Positions 18,508 to 27,946 of a DNA stretch of 64,000 nt are shown here, one piece after another. Position numbers and translations under genes: made by a program. The DNA comes from Petrimonas sulfuriphila (GTDB taxonomy: Bacteria > Bacteroidota > Bacteroidia > Bacteroidales > Dysgonomonadaceae), in assembly GCA_038561985.1 (NCBI GenBank), contig CP073276.1, positions 3,038,001 to 3,102,000 of the forward strand. Reading direction: 5' to 3'. How positions within the stretch are numbered: the first letter of the stretch is position 1; each line of letters starts with the position of its first letter. Under the pieces are notes generated by a model, which searched no databases, was not told the DNA's origin, and was given only the letters and a program-made list of their open reading frames with translations.

Positions 18508-18563
18508 TTAATAATTTCGTAACAAAAAAGTAACAGTTTTGTAACATAAGAATTGTAACTTTG
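18508..18563 (+). promoter_or_regulatory. Pho-box-like array and -7 element of the pst-pho operon
   Basis: GTAACA repeats occur at 18519, 18530 and 18541, exactly 11 bp apart, with a weaker TTAATA in phase at 18508. The -7 element TAACTTTG (18556-18563) begins 15 bp after the last repeat starts. An 11-bp direct-repeat period is the known layout of PhoB/PhoP boxes in other phyla, and a PhoB-like regulator is encoded in the same operon. No normal -33 box is present, which fits an activator-dependent promoter. Confidence 0.75.
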
Positions 18564-18594
18564 CCGTCACTTACAGATAGACTTTAAGGTTTTG

Positions 18595-19674
18595 ATGAAA
18601 AAGATTCTACTGTTTCCAGCCATCGTACTTGTTTTAGGTTCTTGTGTCAATCAAAATTCACCCATTAAAGGCAACTCTGCTATATCGGGTGCCGGAGCTA
18701 CTTTCCCATATCCTTTCTACAACATTGTTTTTCGCGACTATATGCGTGTGAATCCGGGCATGACCGTGAACTACGGAGCCATTGGCAGTGGAGGCGGTAT
18801 CCGGAGTTTGCGCGATAACTCCGTGGATTTTGGAGCCAGCGACGCTTTTCTTTCCGATAAGGAATTGAAATCAATGAATGCTGAAGTTGTTCATATAGCC
18901 ACCTGTATGGGAGGTGTGGTGATGGCTTACACGCTTCCGGGCGTTGACAGCTTGCGGTTGACTGGCGAGTTGGTTGCTGAAATTTTTATGGGCAATATCA
19001 TCCGTTGGGACGATCCGCTTATTGTTCAGGAAAATCCGGATGTAGAACTACCCGATCTGAGAATTACACCTGTTTACCGATCCGATGGCAGCGGTACCAC
19101 GTTTAATTTCTCCGATTATTTATGCGAGGTGAGTGATAAATGGAAACGCAGCATGGGAAAAGGAAAAGCCCTGAAGTGGAGTGCCGGAATAGCCGCGAAA
19201 GGGAACCCTGGAGTGGCGGGAATTGTTCAGCAAACCGAAGGGGCTATCGGTTACATCGGTTCTGAATATGCACTCACATTAAAGCTGTCTACGGCAAAAC
19301 TTAAAAATAAATCCGGTAATTATGTAGATGCCACACTTGAAACTATCTCGGCTGCTGCTAACGTGGATTTACCCGATGATATGCGGGTCACGCTTACCGA
19401 TTCTGCCGATCCCAATGCTTACCCAATCAGTCTGTTGACATGGATTTTGGTGTACAAAAACCAGCAATATGCAAACAGAACCGAAAAGGATGCCCGGGAT
19501 TTAGTCAATTTGCTCACCTACGTGCTCTCACCCGAAGGGCAGGAAGTCGCAGCGAAAATTAATTACGCCCCCTTGTCGGAGCAGGCGTTGATAAAGACAC
19601 AAAAGTTAATTTCGGAAATCCATTACGGAGGCAAGGTCCTGCAGTCTGCCAATCCGGATCCGTTACCCTGGTAA
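18595..19674 (+). CDS. pstS: Phosphate ABC transporter substrate-binding lipoprotein
   Basis: A 359-residue phosphate-binding protein. The N-terminus has a lipobox (VLGSC, Cys at residue 17), followed by the PstS signature ISGAGATFPYPFYN. Phosphate-contact loops YGAIGSGGGIRSL, DFGASDAFLSD and YRSDGSGTTFNFSDYL are all present. The ATG at 18595 is 31 bp after the -7 element. It captures periplasmic phosphate for PstCAB; the next gene follows after 11 bp. Confidence 0.96.
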   Translation: MKKILLFPAIVLVLGSCVNQNSPIKGNSAISGAGATFPYPFYNIVFRDYMRVNPGMTVNYGAIGSGGGIRSLRDNSVDFGASDAFLSDKELKSMNAEVVHIATCMGGVVMAYTLPGVDSLRLTGELVAEIFMGNIIRWDDPLIVQENPDVELPDLRITPVYRSDGSGTTFNFSDYLCEVSDKWKRSMGKGKALKWSAGIAAKGNPGVAGIVQQTEGAIGYIGSEYALTLKLSTAKLKNKSGNYVDATLETISAAANVDLPDDMRVTLTDSADPNAYPISLLTWILVYKNQQYANRTEKDARDLVNLLTYVLSPEGQEVAAKINYAPLSEQALIKTQKLISEIHYGGKVLQSANPDPLPW

Positions 19675-19685
19675 AACGTTAAGAG

Positions 19686-20543
19686 ATGAAAGATAACTTG
19701 TTTAAAGCTATTTTGTTTACGGCTGCAGCAAGCGTCTTGCTACTTACAGCCGGAATAATTTACGCTTTGGTGGGTAGTGCTTCAGAAGCTTTCAGAGAAT
19801 ATGGTTTTCTCGGTTTTATTACAAATTCCGAGTGGGATCCGAGGTCGGCAACCGAAGAGTACGGAGCGTTTTCTTTTGTTGTGGGAACACTTTTTACGGC
19901 ATCGTTTGCATTATTGATCTGTCTTCTGTTCTCATTGCCTGTGGCTTTGTTCACCGGAGAATATTTCAAAGGGACTAAGATTTCCTCGTTTGTGAGTTCG
20001 GTTGTCAATTTACTTGCTGGAATTCCTTCCATTGTTTATGGTTTGTGGGGATTTTATGCCATACGCCCGCTTGTGGTAGATTTAGGGATAAATTCTCAGG
20101 GATTCGGAGTTTTTACGGCATCAGTCGTACTGGCGATCATGATTATTCCTTATGCCTCTTCACTGAGCGGAGAATTTTTGTCGATGGTTCCCAATAACCT
20201 GAAAGAAGGTGCTTACAGTATGGGTGCGACAAGAATGGAGGTTATTCAACACATCAGTTTGCCAACGGCCGGCTCCGGGATTGTAGCCGCATATATCTTG
20301 GCGCTCGGTAGAGCACTGGGCGAGACTATGGCGGTAACCATGCTTATCGGGAATACCAATCATGTTCCGAAAGGGTTGGCCGATACAGGAAACACCATGG
20401 CGAGCATTATTGCCAATCAATTTGGTGAAGCTGACGGGTTGAAACTAAGTGCGTTGATCGCTATCGGGTTGTTGCTTTTTTTAATTACGGCAATTATCAA
20501 TTTTATAGCAAAACTGGTAATGAAACACTTGTCGAGGGTATGA
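19686..20543 (+). CDS. pstC: Phosphate ABC transporter permease PstC
   Basis: A 285-residue permease with six membrane segments. The cytoplasmic EAA loop that contacts PstB appears as NLKEGAYSMGATRMEVIQHISLPTAGSGI, then GRALGETMAVTMLIGN. It pairs with PstA to form the phosphate channel. The stop overlaps the pstA start by 4 bp. Confidence 0.95.
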   Translation: MKDNLFKAILFTAAASVLLLTAGIIYALVGSASEAFREYGFLGFITNSEWDPRSATEEYGAFSFVVGTLFTASFALLICLLFSLPVALFTGEYFKGTKISSFVSSVVNLLAGIPSIVYGLWGFYAIRPLVVDLGINSQGFGVFTASVVLAIMIIPYASSLSGEFLSMVPNNLKEGAYSMGATRMEVIQHISLPTAGSGIVAAYILALGRALGETMAVTMLIGNTNHVPKGLADTGNTMASIIANQFGEADGLKLSALIAIGLLLFLITAIINFIAKLVMKHLSRV

Positions 20544-21415
20544 TGGAGAGGAAACAAACAAGCATAAGGTATCGAAGCAGCAAGGACAAATTGGTGTTTG
20601 TTCTTGTCTGTGCATTGTCGGCCTTATCGATGCTGCCGTTATTCTTCATTTTGTGGGAAGTAATATCCAGGGGATACAAAAATTTCAACCTACAGCTGTT
20701 TTCTGAAGTGACACCGTCGTCGATGGATGCTATGCTATCACGTATCAACGGCGAATCCATACCCGGAGGAATCCTGAACGGAATAACCGGAACTCTGCTC
20801 ATTGTTGGAGTAGCTATTCTTCTGACAATTCCGCTGGGATTGCTGATTGGGATTTATCTTTCGGAGAACCCGCAAAAAAAGTTTGCCCGGTTGGTCAGCT
20901 ACCTGACTGACTTGTTGCAGGGAATGCCTTCAATTGTTATTGGAATTATCGCGTACGCATGGGTTGTGAAGCCTTTGGGCGGGTATTCTGCCCTGGCCGG
21001 AAGCGTGGCGCTGACGATAATGATGCTGCCTATGGTGGTACGTTCAACCGAAGAGACACTGAAAATGCTGCCTCGTTCCTATAAGGAAGCAGGACTGGCA
21101 TTAGGTTCTTCCTACAGGAACGTGGTTTTCAAGATATTGCTTCCCTCGGGATTCGGTGGAATTTTTACCGGGATCTTACTCGCTGTCTCCCGGGTAATGG
21201 GCGAGACTGCACCCCTGATGTTGACGGCCCTGGGGGCAACCGTGGTAAACTGGGACTTGATGGAGCCAACAAGCGCTATTCCACTTCTGATCTGGGATTT
21301 TTACAACGATCCCAACTTGGTCGATTTAATTTGGTCAACCTCATTACTGCTCCTTATCGTCATATTTCTTTTAAACTGGCTGGCAAAAATCGTAGCACGC
21401 AAATGGAAGATATAA
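20540..21415 (+). CDS. pstA: Phosphate ABC transporter permease PstA
   Basis: A 291-residue permease with six membrane segments. The EAA loop is [32 protein letters not shown] followed by [17 protein letters not shown], typical of PstA. The start codon overlaps the pstC stop (ATGA); a second ATG follows directly and could also serve. Its 3' end overlaps the pstB start by 13 bp. Confidence 0.95.
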   Translation: MMERKQTSIRYRSSKDKLVFVLVCALSALSMLPLFFILWEVISRGYKNFNLQLFSEVTPSSMDAMLSRINGESIPGGILNGITGTLLIVGVAILLTIPLGLLIGIYLSENPQKKFARLVSYLTDLLQGMPSIVIGIIAYAWVVKPLGGYSALAGSVALTIMMLPMVVRSTEETLKMLPRSYKEAGLALGSSYRNVVFKILLPSGFGGIFTGILLAVSRVMGETAPLMLTALGATVVNWDLMEPTSAIPLLIWDFYNDPNLVDLIWSTSLLLLIVIFLLNWLAKIVARKWKI

Positions 21416-22185
21416 ATTATAACGGCAATAAGCCTATCCTACAATTAAAATCGGTGTCGGTAGCATACACACCGGACAAAAAAGCAGTGAATGAAGTATC
21501 TGCAGATGTATTCCCCAATACCATCACGGCAATTATGGGGCCGTCGGGATGCGGGAAAAGCACCTTGCTGCGTGCCATTAACCGTATGCACGACTTGTAT
21601 CCCAGTGTGAAGACGACGGGAGAAATTCTCCTGAAAGGGAAGAATGTACTGCAGATGAATCCAATGGAAGTGCGTCGTATGGCGGGAATGGTTTTTCAGC
21701 AGCCCAATCCGTTTCCAACAATGAGTATTTATGATAACGTATTGGCCGGTTATTCCCTTAACGGCATACGTTTAAATAGACAGGAGAAAGACCGTATCGT
21801 GGAGCAAAGCCTTGTTTCGGTGGCACTTTGGGATGAGGTAAAAGACGTGATGACCAAACGTGGTTCGTTCCTTTCGGGCGGACAGCAGCAACGACTGTGT
21901 ATAGCCCGCACGCTGGCCTTGAAACCGGAATTGTTGTTAATGGATGAGCCTACCTCAGCACTTGATCCGATATCAACTAACAAAATTGAAGAATTACTGT
22001 TGGATTTGAAATCGAAATACACTATCCTGATTGTTACTCACAACATGTCGCAGGCTGCACGGATTTCGGACAATTCCATGTTTATGTATCTGGGGAATTT
22101 GATTGAATACGGCAACACACGCCACATGTTTACGAAACCCCGGAATAAAAAAACCGAAGAATACCTGACCGGTGTATTCGGATAG
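21403..22185 (+). CDS. pstB: Phosphate ABC transporter ATP-binding protein
   Basis: A 260-residue ATPase with Walker [10 protein letters not shown] near residue 46, Q-loop VFQQPNPFP, signature [16 protein letters not shown], Walker [13 protein letters not shown] and the switch His in VTHNMSQ. The frame is open upstream inside pstA, but the ATG at 21403 (MEDINYNGN) gives the normal PstB length. It powers phosphate import and, with PhoU and PhoR, takes part in phosphate signalling. Confidence 0.96.
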   Translation: MEDINYNGNKPILQLKSVSVAYTPDKKAVNEVSADVFPNTITAIMGPSGCGKSTLLRAINRMHDLYPSVKTTGEILLKGKNVLQMNPMEVRRMAGMVFQQPNPFPTMSIYDNVLAGYSLNGIRLNRQEKDRIVEQSLVSVALWDEVKDVMTKRGSFLSGGQQQRLCIARTLALKPELLLMDEPTSALDPISTNKIEELLLDLKSKYTILIVTHNMSQAARISDNSMFMYLGNLIEYGNTRHMFTKPRNKKTEEYLTGVFG

Positions 22186-22190
22186 TTGGT

Positions 22191-22198
22191 TATCTTTG
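22191..22198 (+). promoter_or_regulatory. Possible secondary -7 element before phoU
   Basis: TATCTTTG fits TAnnTTTG and lies 33 bp before the phoU ATG in the 45-bp gap after pstB. No clear -33 box is present. It may allow phoU-phoB-phoR transcription independently of the Pho-box promoter. Confidence 0.3.
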
Positions 22199-22230
22199 TA
22201 TGTGAAATCAATTTTCTAATAACTGCAATC

Positions 22231-22986
22231 ATGGGAACGAATAACAAAGAATCCGACAACCTGTTAAGCGCGTCTGGCGTCAGTATAAAAGAAAAATACT
22301 TCAACCAATTGAACAGTGACTTCCAGCTTCTTTCTGAAATTGTATTGGAACAGTTGGCAAACACGCAACATCTTTTGACAGAAAAAAATGAAGAGCTCTT
22401 TATACTGATGAAGAAGAACGAAAAAATTATCGATTCGTTGGATATCACCATAAAAGAAAAAGTAATAAACAGCATCATGTTCTTCAATCCCGTAGCCATA
22501 GATTTGAGAAAGATTATGGCTTATTACGACATGACTATTTCCTTGGAACGTGTGGGGGATCTTATCCAAAATGTTGCCGAGTCAATTAAAAAGATAGATT
22601 TCTCGCTCGATGGTTTCGATACGTATATTAAATTGATGGGGAAAATGCTTGTGCATACAGATGGAATGCTTAAAAATGCGGTGTTTTCCGTTTCGGGTTC
22701 GAGCAACCAAATGGCTTACAATACCATTTTGATGGACGATAAAGTAGACAAGATGGAACGAAAAATGGAACGCAAACTGGCTGAAGGTTTTCAAGAAAAA
22801 GTCACTAGTTATCAAATGCTTATTAATATTGTAAATCTTAACAATATTGCTTATTACATTGAACGTATTGGCGATAAAGCAGTAGATATGGCAGAATCTG
22901 CTATTTTTCTGTTGGAGGGAAAAGATGTCCGGCACGATAAAGAACTAAAAAAGTCATTGCCATTTAAAACAGAAGAGGAATCTTAA
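22231..22986 (+). CDS. phoU: Phosphate signalling complex protein PhoU
   Basis: A 251-residue helical protein built from two PhoU three-helix repeats. The motif VAIDLRKIMAYYDMTISLERVGDLIQNVAE in the first half and IAYYIERIGDKAVDMAESAIFLLEGK in the second carry the E/DxxxD metal-binding signatures of the family. PhoU links transporter status to PhoR and damps the response when phosphate is plentiful. The ATG at 22231 (MGTNNKESDN) is chosen over an upstream in-frame start that would begin right at the pstB stop. Confidence 0.92.
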   Translation: MGTNNKESDNLLSASGVSIKEKYFNQLNSDFQLLSEIVLEQLANTQHLLTEKNEELFILMKKNEKIIDSLDITIKEKVINSIMFFNPVAIDLRKIMAYYDMTISLERVGDLIQNVAESIKKIDFSLDGFDTYIKLMGKMLVHTDGMLKNAVFSVSGSSNQMAYNTILMDDKVDKMERKMERKLAEGFQEKVTSYQMLINIVNLNNIAYYIERIGDKAVDMAESAIFLLEGKDVRHDKELKKSLPFKTEEES

Positions 22987-23007
22987 TAAACATCAATTTT
23001 ATCAGTT

Positions 23008-23700
23008 ATGGAAGAAAGAATTCTGGTTGTAGACGACGAAAAAGACATTTGCGATATTCTTCAGTTTAATCTTGAAAATGAAGGGTACAAAGTAGATTTG
23101 GCTAATTCGGCTGAAGAGGCATTGTCAATTCTTACCGACAGGCACGATCTGATTATTCTGGATGTTATGATGGGGGGGATGTCGGGTTTTAAAATGGCCG
23201 AGAGACTCAGAAAAGAAGGAAAGAGTGTCCCCATCATATTTCTGACGGCAAAAAACACCGAAAACGATATGCTGACGGGCTTCTCCTTAGGCGGTGATGA
23301 TTATGTGTCTAAACCTTTTTCTGTAAAAGAACTGATTGCAAGGGTAAAATCGGTTTTAAAAAGAGTCCGTTTAAATAAGAAAGAGACGCAGACACTCTGG
23401 CAGCATGAGGGATTAACCATTGATATTCTTAATAACAGGGTGACCATAGATGATGTTGAAGTTACACTCACGAAAAAAGAGTTTGAAATTCTTTCGTTGT
23501 TGTCGCAAACCTCCCCGAACGTTTATACCCGCAGCGAAATCTTGAATCAGGTTTGGGGTGACAACGAGTTTGTTCTCGACAGAACAGTAGATGTGCACAT
23601 AACTCGCCTCAGGAAAAAATTAGGCGAATATTCATCAATTATTGTAAATCGTTCAGGATTCGGATATTACCTGAATTCAGAGCCAAAAACGACAGAATGA
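23008..23700 (+). CDS. phoB: OmpR-family response regulator, PhoB-like
   Basis: A 230-residue regulator. The receiver domain has the acidic pocket VVDDEKD, phospho-acceptor Asp52 (LIILDVMMGG), Thr in LTAKN and Lys in YVSKPFS. The C-terminal winged helix (EVTLTKKEFEILSLLSQ, VWGDNEFVLDRTVDVHITRLRKKLGEY, GFGYYL) is OmpR/PhoB type. Its place after pstSCAB-phoU and before a PhoR-like kinase supports a phosphate-starvation role. It is the likely ligand of the 11-bp repeats at 18508-18546 and 50549-50576 (inference). Confidence 0.88.
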   Translation: MEERILVVDDEKDICDILQFNLENEGYKVDLANSAEEALSILTDRHDLIILDVMMGGMSGFKMAERLRKEGKSVPIIFLTAKNTENDMLTGFSLGGDDYVSKPFSVKELIARVKSVLKRVRLNKKETQTLWQHEGLTIDILNNRVTIDDVEVTLTKKEFEILSLLSQTSPNVYTRSEILNQVWGDNEFVLDRTVDVHITRLRKKLGEYSSIIVNRSGFGYYLNSEPKTTE

Positions 23701-25445
23701 GTTTCCGGCTGTCATACCGAAAAAGAATCTTGCTGTACTTCTCCGTAATCATTGCAGTTTTTACGGCGGGGATTATTTTGTTTGAACAAAAGCAAGTCCG
23801 GCACGAACGTACGAAAAGCCTTGAAAATATGCTTGACGGAAATGCCGGTTTTATTCACCGCTACATAAAAGGCCGGCATATTGTATTCCCGGATAGCATA
23901 CAACGGATGGATGAATTAACAGCGTATTTATCCGATAACCTACGTTTGACTATTATTGATAAGACGGGCAGAGTAATGTATGATAATCTGCTGGACGAGA
24001 AGAGGATGACTAATCATACAGACCGTCCCGAAATTCAAAAGGCAATGGTTTCAGGTAGCGGTTCCAACATACGAATGTCGGACAGTAACCATATCCGGTA
24101 TTTATATTATGCCAGGAATTACGACGGAGCATATTTTATTCGCGTTGCCTTGCCCTACGAGGTGGAAGTGAGGCCGTTTCTTAATTCCAAAAACAGTTTC
24201 ATGTATTTCATCATTTTGTTTTTCATTGTATGTGCGCTGATGATGTTCTATTTTGCCAATAAATTTTCCAAATCAATTAAAGAGTTAAAGGAATTTGCGG
24301 TAAACCTGAAGAATGGTAGGCCTACAAAAACAGCGTTCGAGTTTCCCGACGATGAGGTAGGAGAGGTTAGTGCCGAGATCGTGGAGAATTACAATTTATT
24401 GAAAGAAAACCGGAAAAAACTGGCTTTGGAGCGAGAAAAACTTATTCAGCATTTTCAATTTTCCGAAGAGGGGATTGCCATTTTTTCCGAAGAACGGAAG
24501 AAAATCTACGCCAACTCCCATTTTCTGCAATTTTTGAATGTTATAGCAGATAAACCCGTGTTGGAAGATGAATATTTATTTTCCGATCCTGATTTTGAAG
24601 AGATTGTTGCTTTTCTAGCTTCGGCCGACCGTACTGAAAATGTGTTCTCGACGCGTATAGAAAAAAACGGTAAGCAGTTCAATATCAGGGTTATTATTTT
24701 CGAAGATAAAAATTTTGAAATTTATATCAGCGACATTACTAAGGCTGAAAAGCGACGCTTGCTCAAGCAGGAGATGACCAACAATATCGCTCATGAACTC
24801 CGGACACCGGTTACCAGTATCCGTGGTTATCTGGAGACCATACTTAACCTTGACCCCAAAGATACAGACCGTCAGCAGGTTTTTATTGATCGAGCGTATG
24901 TTCAAACCATTCGGTTATCCGAATTAATACAGGATATAAGCATGTTGACTAAAATAGAAGAGGCTGCGGACCGGTTTGTTAAAGAACCCGTTTTTATAAA
25001 ATTGCTTCTTGATGAATTGAAATCTGATTTAGCCCATATATTCCTTGAAAAAAACACCACATTTACTATCGAGGTAGCGGATAGTGTGGTTATTTATGGC
25101 AGCCGCACACTCCTGTATTCCATTTTCCGAAACCTTGTGGAAAACTCCTTAGCATATGCTGGCAAGTCTATTCAGATTGTGCTTAGGTGTTACATGGAAA
25201 CTGATGATGCTGTGTACTTCGAATTTCACGATAACGGAGTTGGGGTGGAGGAGAAACACCTCGTAAAGATTTTTGAACGGTTTTACAGGGTGAACGAAGG
25301 ACGTACTCGTGATACCGGCGGTTCAGGCTTAGGTTTGTCTATCGTTAAAAATGCAGTGCTTTTACACAAGGGTAACATCGTAGCCAAAAATCGCCCCGAG
25401 GGTGGGTTGCTTTTTCTCATAACTTTTCCAAAAATCAAAGCATAA
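23697..25445 (+). CDS. phoR: Sensor histidine kinase, PhoR-like
   Basis: A 582-residue membrane kinase. TM1 lies near residues 10-25, an extracytoplasmic sensor follows to about 155, TM2 spans about 160-182, then a HAMP/PAS-like region to about 350. The HisKA motif NIAHELRTPVTSIRGYLE places the phospho-acceptor at His366. The ATPase domain has N-box NLVENSLAYA, G1 HDNGVGVEEKHLVKIFERFYR and G2 GGSGLGLSIVKN. The ATG overlaps the phoB stop by 4 bp. A periplasmic domain this large suggests direct sensing in addition to PstSCAB-PhoU input. Confidence 0.88.
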   Translation: MSFRLSYRKRILLYFSVIIAVFTAGIILFEQKQVRHERTKSLENMLDGNAGFIHRYIKGRHIVFPDSIQRMDELTAYLSDNLRLTIIDKTGRVMYDNLLDEKRMTNHTDRPEIQKAMVSGSGSNIRMSDSNHIRYLYYARNYDGAYFIRVALPYEVEVRPFLNSKNSFMYFIILFFIVCALMMFYFANKFSKSIKELKEFAVNLKNGRPTKTAFEFPDDEVGEVSAEIVENYNLLKENRKKLALEREKLIQHFQFSEEGIAIFSEERKKIYANSHFLQFLNVIADKPVLEDEYLFSDPDFEEIVAFLASADRTENVFSTRIEKNGKQFNIRVIIFEDKNFEIYISDITKAEKRRLLKQEMTNNIAHELRTPVTSIRGYLETILNLDPKDTDRQQVFIDRAYVQTIRLSELIQDISMLTKIEEAADRFVKEPVFIKLLLDELKSDLAHIFLEKNTTFTIEVADSVVIYGSRTLLYSIFRNLVENSLAYAGKSIQIVLRCYMETDDAVYFEFHDNGVGVEEKHLVKIFERFYRVNEGRTRDTGGSGLGLSIVKNAVLLHKGNIVAKNRPEGGLLFLITFPKIKA

Positions 25446-25786
25446 CTGCAACAATAAATTTTATTCGATTATTACTCGTCTTAACACAATCCGAACAAGT
25501 TTGACACTACCCTTATCTGTGGGGGAAGCAATAATACTTTTGACTGGCAACGCTTATTTTAACCGAAAAATAGAAACGCAATGGTTAAATAAACTAAACG
25601 GTTTTGTAATTTAAAACAATTCTAAATAACTTTGTAGAAAAATCACAGAATCAGGATTTCAATCAACCCGCTTTATCACCGATAAAAAAATGATATGTGT
25701 TAAACAAATATCATTCAAAAAATGTTATTGTTACTGATTCAGGTAATACGAGATAGGTTTGATCCAATATTACAACTAAATATATT
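25446..25786 (+). promoter_or_regulatory. Promoter and structured leader of the 2-oxoacid dehydrogenase operon
   Basis: The gap holds a good promoter, TTTTG at 25602-25606 and TAACTTTG at 25627-25634, spaced 20 bp. The transcript would start near 25641, leaving about 146 nt of leader. In it, GAATCAG (25648-25654) can pair with CTGATTC (25734-25740), enclosing the hairpin AATGATAT/ATATCATT (25689-25696 with 25708-25715). CTGATTCAG at 25734 is also locally palindromic, so alternatives exist. No known riboswitch class is recognised. Bases 25446-25590 show nothing beyond A/T-rich DNA. Confidence 0.5.
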
Positions 25787-26782
25787 ATGGCAAAATCTAA
25801 AAAATCAACAGCTAAACAAGAAATACCCAAGGAAAAATTACTGCACATGCATAAGTTAATGTGCGATATCCGTAATTTCGACGAAAAGGTCAATTACATG
25901 GTGAAGAGAGGCCAGGTTCCCGGGATGACGCATTTTTCGGTAGGTGAAGAAGCAGCCAATGTGGGTGCAATTGCTGCTCTGTCGGAAGGTGATTTAATTA
26001 CTTCCAACCATCGCGGCCATGGGCAGACCATTGCTATGGAAATAGACCTTAACGAGATGATGGCCGAAATTATGGGAAAAGCGACAGGAACCTGTAAAGG
26101 AAAAGGAGGCTCAATGCATATAGCCGATCTGGATAAGGGAAATCTTGGTGCCAACGGAATTGTGGGGGGTGGAATGGGAATGGCTATCGGAGCTGCCCTG
26201 ACACAACAAATGAAAAAAACCGGAAAGATTGTCGTCTGTTTTTTTGGTGACGGAGCGGTGAATGAAGGTACTTTTCACGAAACAATGAATATGGCATCCA
26301 TTTGGAAGTTACCGGTTATTTTCTATTCCATTAATAATTTTTACGGAATCAGTACTCCTATTTCGAGCGTAATCAACATAGATTACAATTACCAGCGTGC
26401 TAGCGCCTACGGCGTCCCAGGACATCTTATCGAAGATGGAAATGATTTGTTGGCTGTTTACAACAAATTTGTCGAGCTGGTGGATTATGTCCGCAGCGGA
26501 AACGGGCCTGTCTTGGTTGAGTCACTCACGTATCGCTGGTACGGACATTCAACTTCAGACCCCGGAAAATACCGTACCAAACAGGAGGTGGATGAATGGA
26601 AGAAAAAAGACCCGATTGTCAAGTACAAAAAATATATGATGGAAAATAATCTAGCTTCCGAAGAAGAGTTGGATGATATAGACCGTAAATCCATGGACGC
26701 CGTTGAAGCGTCTGTGAAATTTGCGATGGAAAGCCCCGAACCAACTCTGGAATCGGCTTTCGAAGATATTTTTGCAGATTAA
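25787..26782 (+). CDS. 2-oxoacid (pyruvate or acetoin) dehydrogenase E1 component, alpha subunit
   Basis: A 331-residue thiamine-diphosphate enzyme subunit. The TPP/Mg motif is visible as GDGAVNEGTFHETMNMASIWKLPVIFYSINN; RGHGQTIAMEID and GKGGSMHIADLDKGNLGANGIVGGG are typical E1-alpha segments, the latter resembling pyruvate or acetoin dehydrogenases more than branched-chain enzymes. With E1-beta it decarboxylates a 2-oxo acid (or acetoin) and reductively acylates lipoyl groups. It heads a four-gene operon E1a-E1b-E2-E3. Confidence 0.92.
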   Translation: MAKSKKSTAKQEIPKEKLLHMHKLMCDIRNFDEKVNYMVKRGQVPGMTHFSVGEEAANVGAIAALSEGDLITSNHRGHGQTIAMEIDLNEMMAEIMGKATGTCKGKGGSMHIADLDKGNLGANGIVGGGMGMAIGAALTQQMKKTGKIVVCFFGDGAVNEGTFHETMNMASIWKLPVIFYSINNFYGISTPISSVINIDYNYQRASAYGVPGHLIEDGNDLLAVYNKFVELVDYVRSGNGPVLVESLTYRWYGHSTSDPGKYRTKQEVDEWKKKDPIVKYKKYMMENNLASEEELDDIDRKSMDAVEASVKFAMESPEPTLESAFEDIFAD

Positions 26783-26784
26783 GA

Positions 26785-26897
26785 CTTAGGGATGCGGAAT
26801 GCCGCTCCTTTACAATCAGTAACTCAAAATACAACAAAACGATACAGAGCAAAAAAGCTAACAGCAAAGGTGATTCATTGTACAGATTGACCCTAAG
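26785..26897 (+). other. Structured intercistronic spacer between E1-alpha and E1-beta genes
   Basis: The 150-bp gap is unusually long for this operon. CTTAGGG (26785-26791) is perfectly complementary to CCCTAAG (26891-26897), and a small GCGG-AATG-CCGC hairpin sits inside at 26794-26805. Neither is followed by a T-run, so it is not a simple terminator. It may affect processing or stoichiometry. Confidence 0.35.
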
Positions 26898-26932
26898 CCT
26901 CTGCACCAAGCTCTCAGCAACAATAATAAAAA

Positions 26933-27934
26933 ATGGAAAACGAAACTAAAGTAATGTCTGTAAGAGATGCCATTATTTTGGCAATGTCAGAAGAAATGCG
27001 CCGTGACGAAAACGTGTTTCTTATGGGTGAAGACGTGGGTATTTTTGGTGGCGACTTCGGAACATCGGTAGGGATGCTTCAGGAATTTGGTAAGGAACGC
27101 GTTCGCGACACGCCAATTTCTGAAAATGCTATTTCCGGTTGTGCCATCGGAGCAGCCATGACCGGCCTGCGCCCCATTGTTGATGTAACTTTTATGGACT
27201 TTATTGTTTATATGATGGACAATATAGTGAATCAGGCAGCAAAAACCCGATATATGTTCGGCGGAAAAGGACAGGTACCTGTTGTGTTTCGCTGCGCGGC
27301 AGGATCGGGAGTGGGTGCCGCTGCACAACATTCTCAGTCGCTCGAAGCCTGGTTTACTCACATCCCGGGACTCAAGGTTGTTGCCCCGGGAACACCTGCC
27401 GATGTAAAAGGAATACTTAAATCCGCTATCAGGGACAATAACACCGTTATTTTCCTTGAATATAAAGCGCAATTCAACATGAAAGGAGAAGTTCCTCTCG
27501 ATCCGGAATTTACCATTCCATTAGGCAAAGCCGAACTTAAACGAGAGGGCAAGGACGTAACTGTTGTTACGTATGGAAGAATGCTTGAACGCGTATTACA
27601 GGCGGCCGACCAGGTACGGGAGGCTGATGGGGTAAGCGTAGAAGTGGTTGATTTGAGAACATTGATACCGCTTGACAAAGAAGCCGTTCTTAATTCGGTG
27701 AAAAAAACCGGTCGTGTGCTGCTCGTTAACGATGCGCACAAAACCGGTGGTTTCATCGGTGAAATTGCCGCCATGATTGCCGAAAGCGATGCCTTCGATT
27801 ACCTCGACGGCCGCATTCTGCGATTGGCGGCAGAAGACGTTCCCGTTCCTTACAACGCCAAACTTGAAGCAGCCATGCTACCCAGTGTTGAAAGGATTAA
27901 AAAATACATCCTCAAATTGGTTAATAAAAGGTGA
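26933..27934 (+). CDS. 2-oxoacid (pyruvate or acetoin) dehydrogenase E1 component, beta subunit
   Basis: A 333-residue subunit with the transketolase-like pyrimidine domain ([58 protein letters not shown]) and the C-terminal transketolase domain ([41 protein letters not shown]). It forms the a2b2 E1 with the upstream gene product. An E2 gene follows after 12 bp. Confidence 0.93.
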   Translation: MENETKVMSVRDAIILAMSEEMRRDENVFLMGEDVGIFGGDFGTSVGMLQEFGKERVRDTPISENAISGCAIGAAMTGLRPIVDVTFMDFIVYMMDNIVNQAAKTRYMFGGKGQVPVVFRCAAGSGVGAAAQHSQSLEAWFTHIPGLKVVAPGTPADVKGILKSAIRDNNTVIFLEYKAQFNMKGEVPLDPEFTIPLGKAELKREGKDVTVVTYGRMLERVLQAADQVREADGVSVEVVDLRTLIPLDKEAVLNSVKKTGRVLLVNDAHKTGGFIGEIAAMIAESDAFDYLDGRILRLAAEDVPVPYNAKLEAAMLPSVERIKKYILKLVNKR

Positions 27935-27935
27935 T

Positions 27936-27943
27936 AGAGGAGG
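27936..27943 (+). promoter_or_regulatory. Strong Shine-Dalgarno sequence before the E2 gene
   Basis: AGAGGAGG ends 3 bp before the E2 ATG, directly after the E1-beta stop. It is a near-complete match to the anti-SD sequence, rare among genes of this window, where most starts lack any SD. Confidence 0.6.
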
Positions 27944-27946
27944 TTT

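Noticed and set aside
22038-22499. 153-codon minus-strand open frame across pstB-phoU
   Set aside because: Overlaps two clear genes of the phosphate operon and has a Phe/Ser-rich, non-protein-like composition.
26987-27472. 161-codon minus-strand open frame inside the E1-beta gene
   Set aside because: Antisense to a conserved E1-beta sequence; Cys/His-rich and without a recognisable fold.
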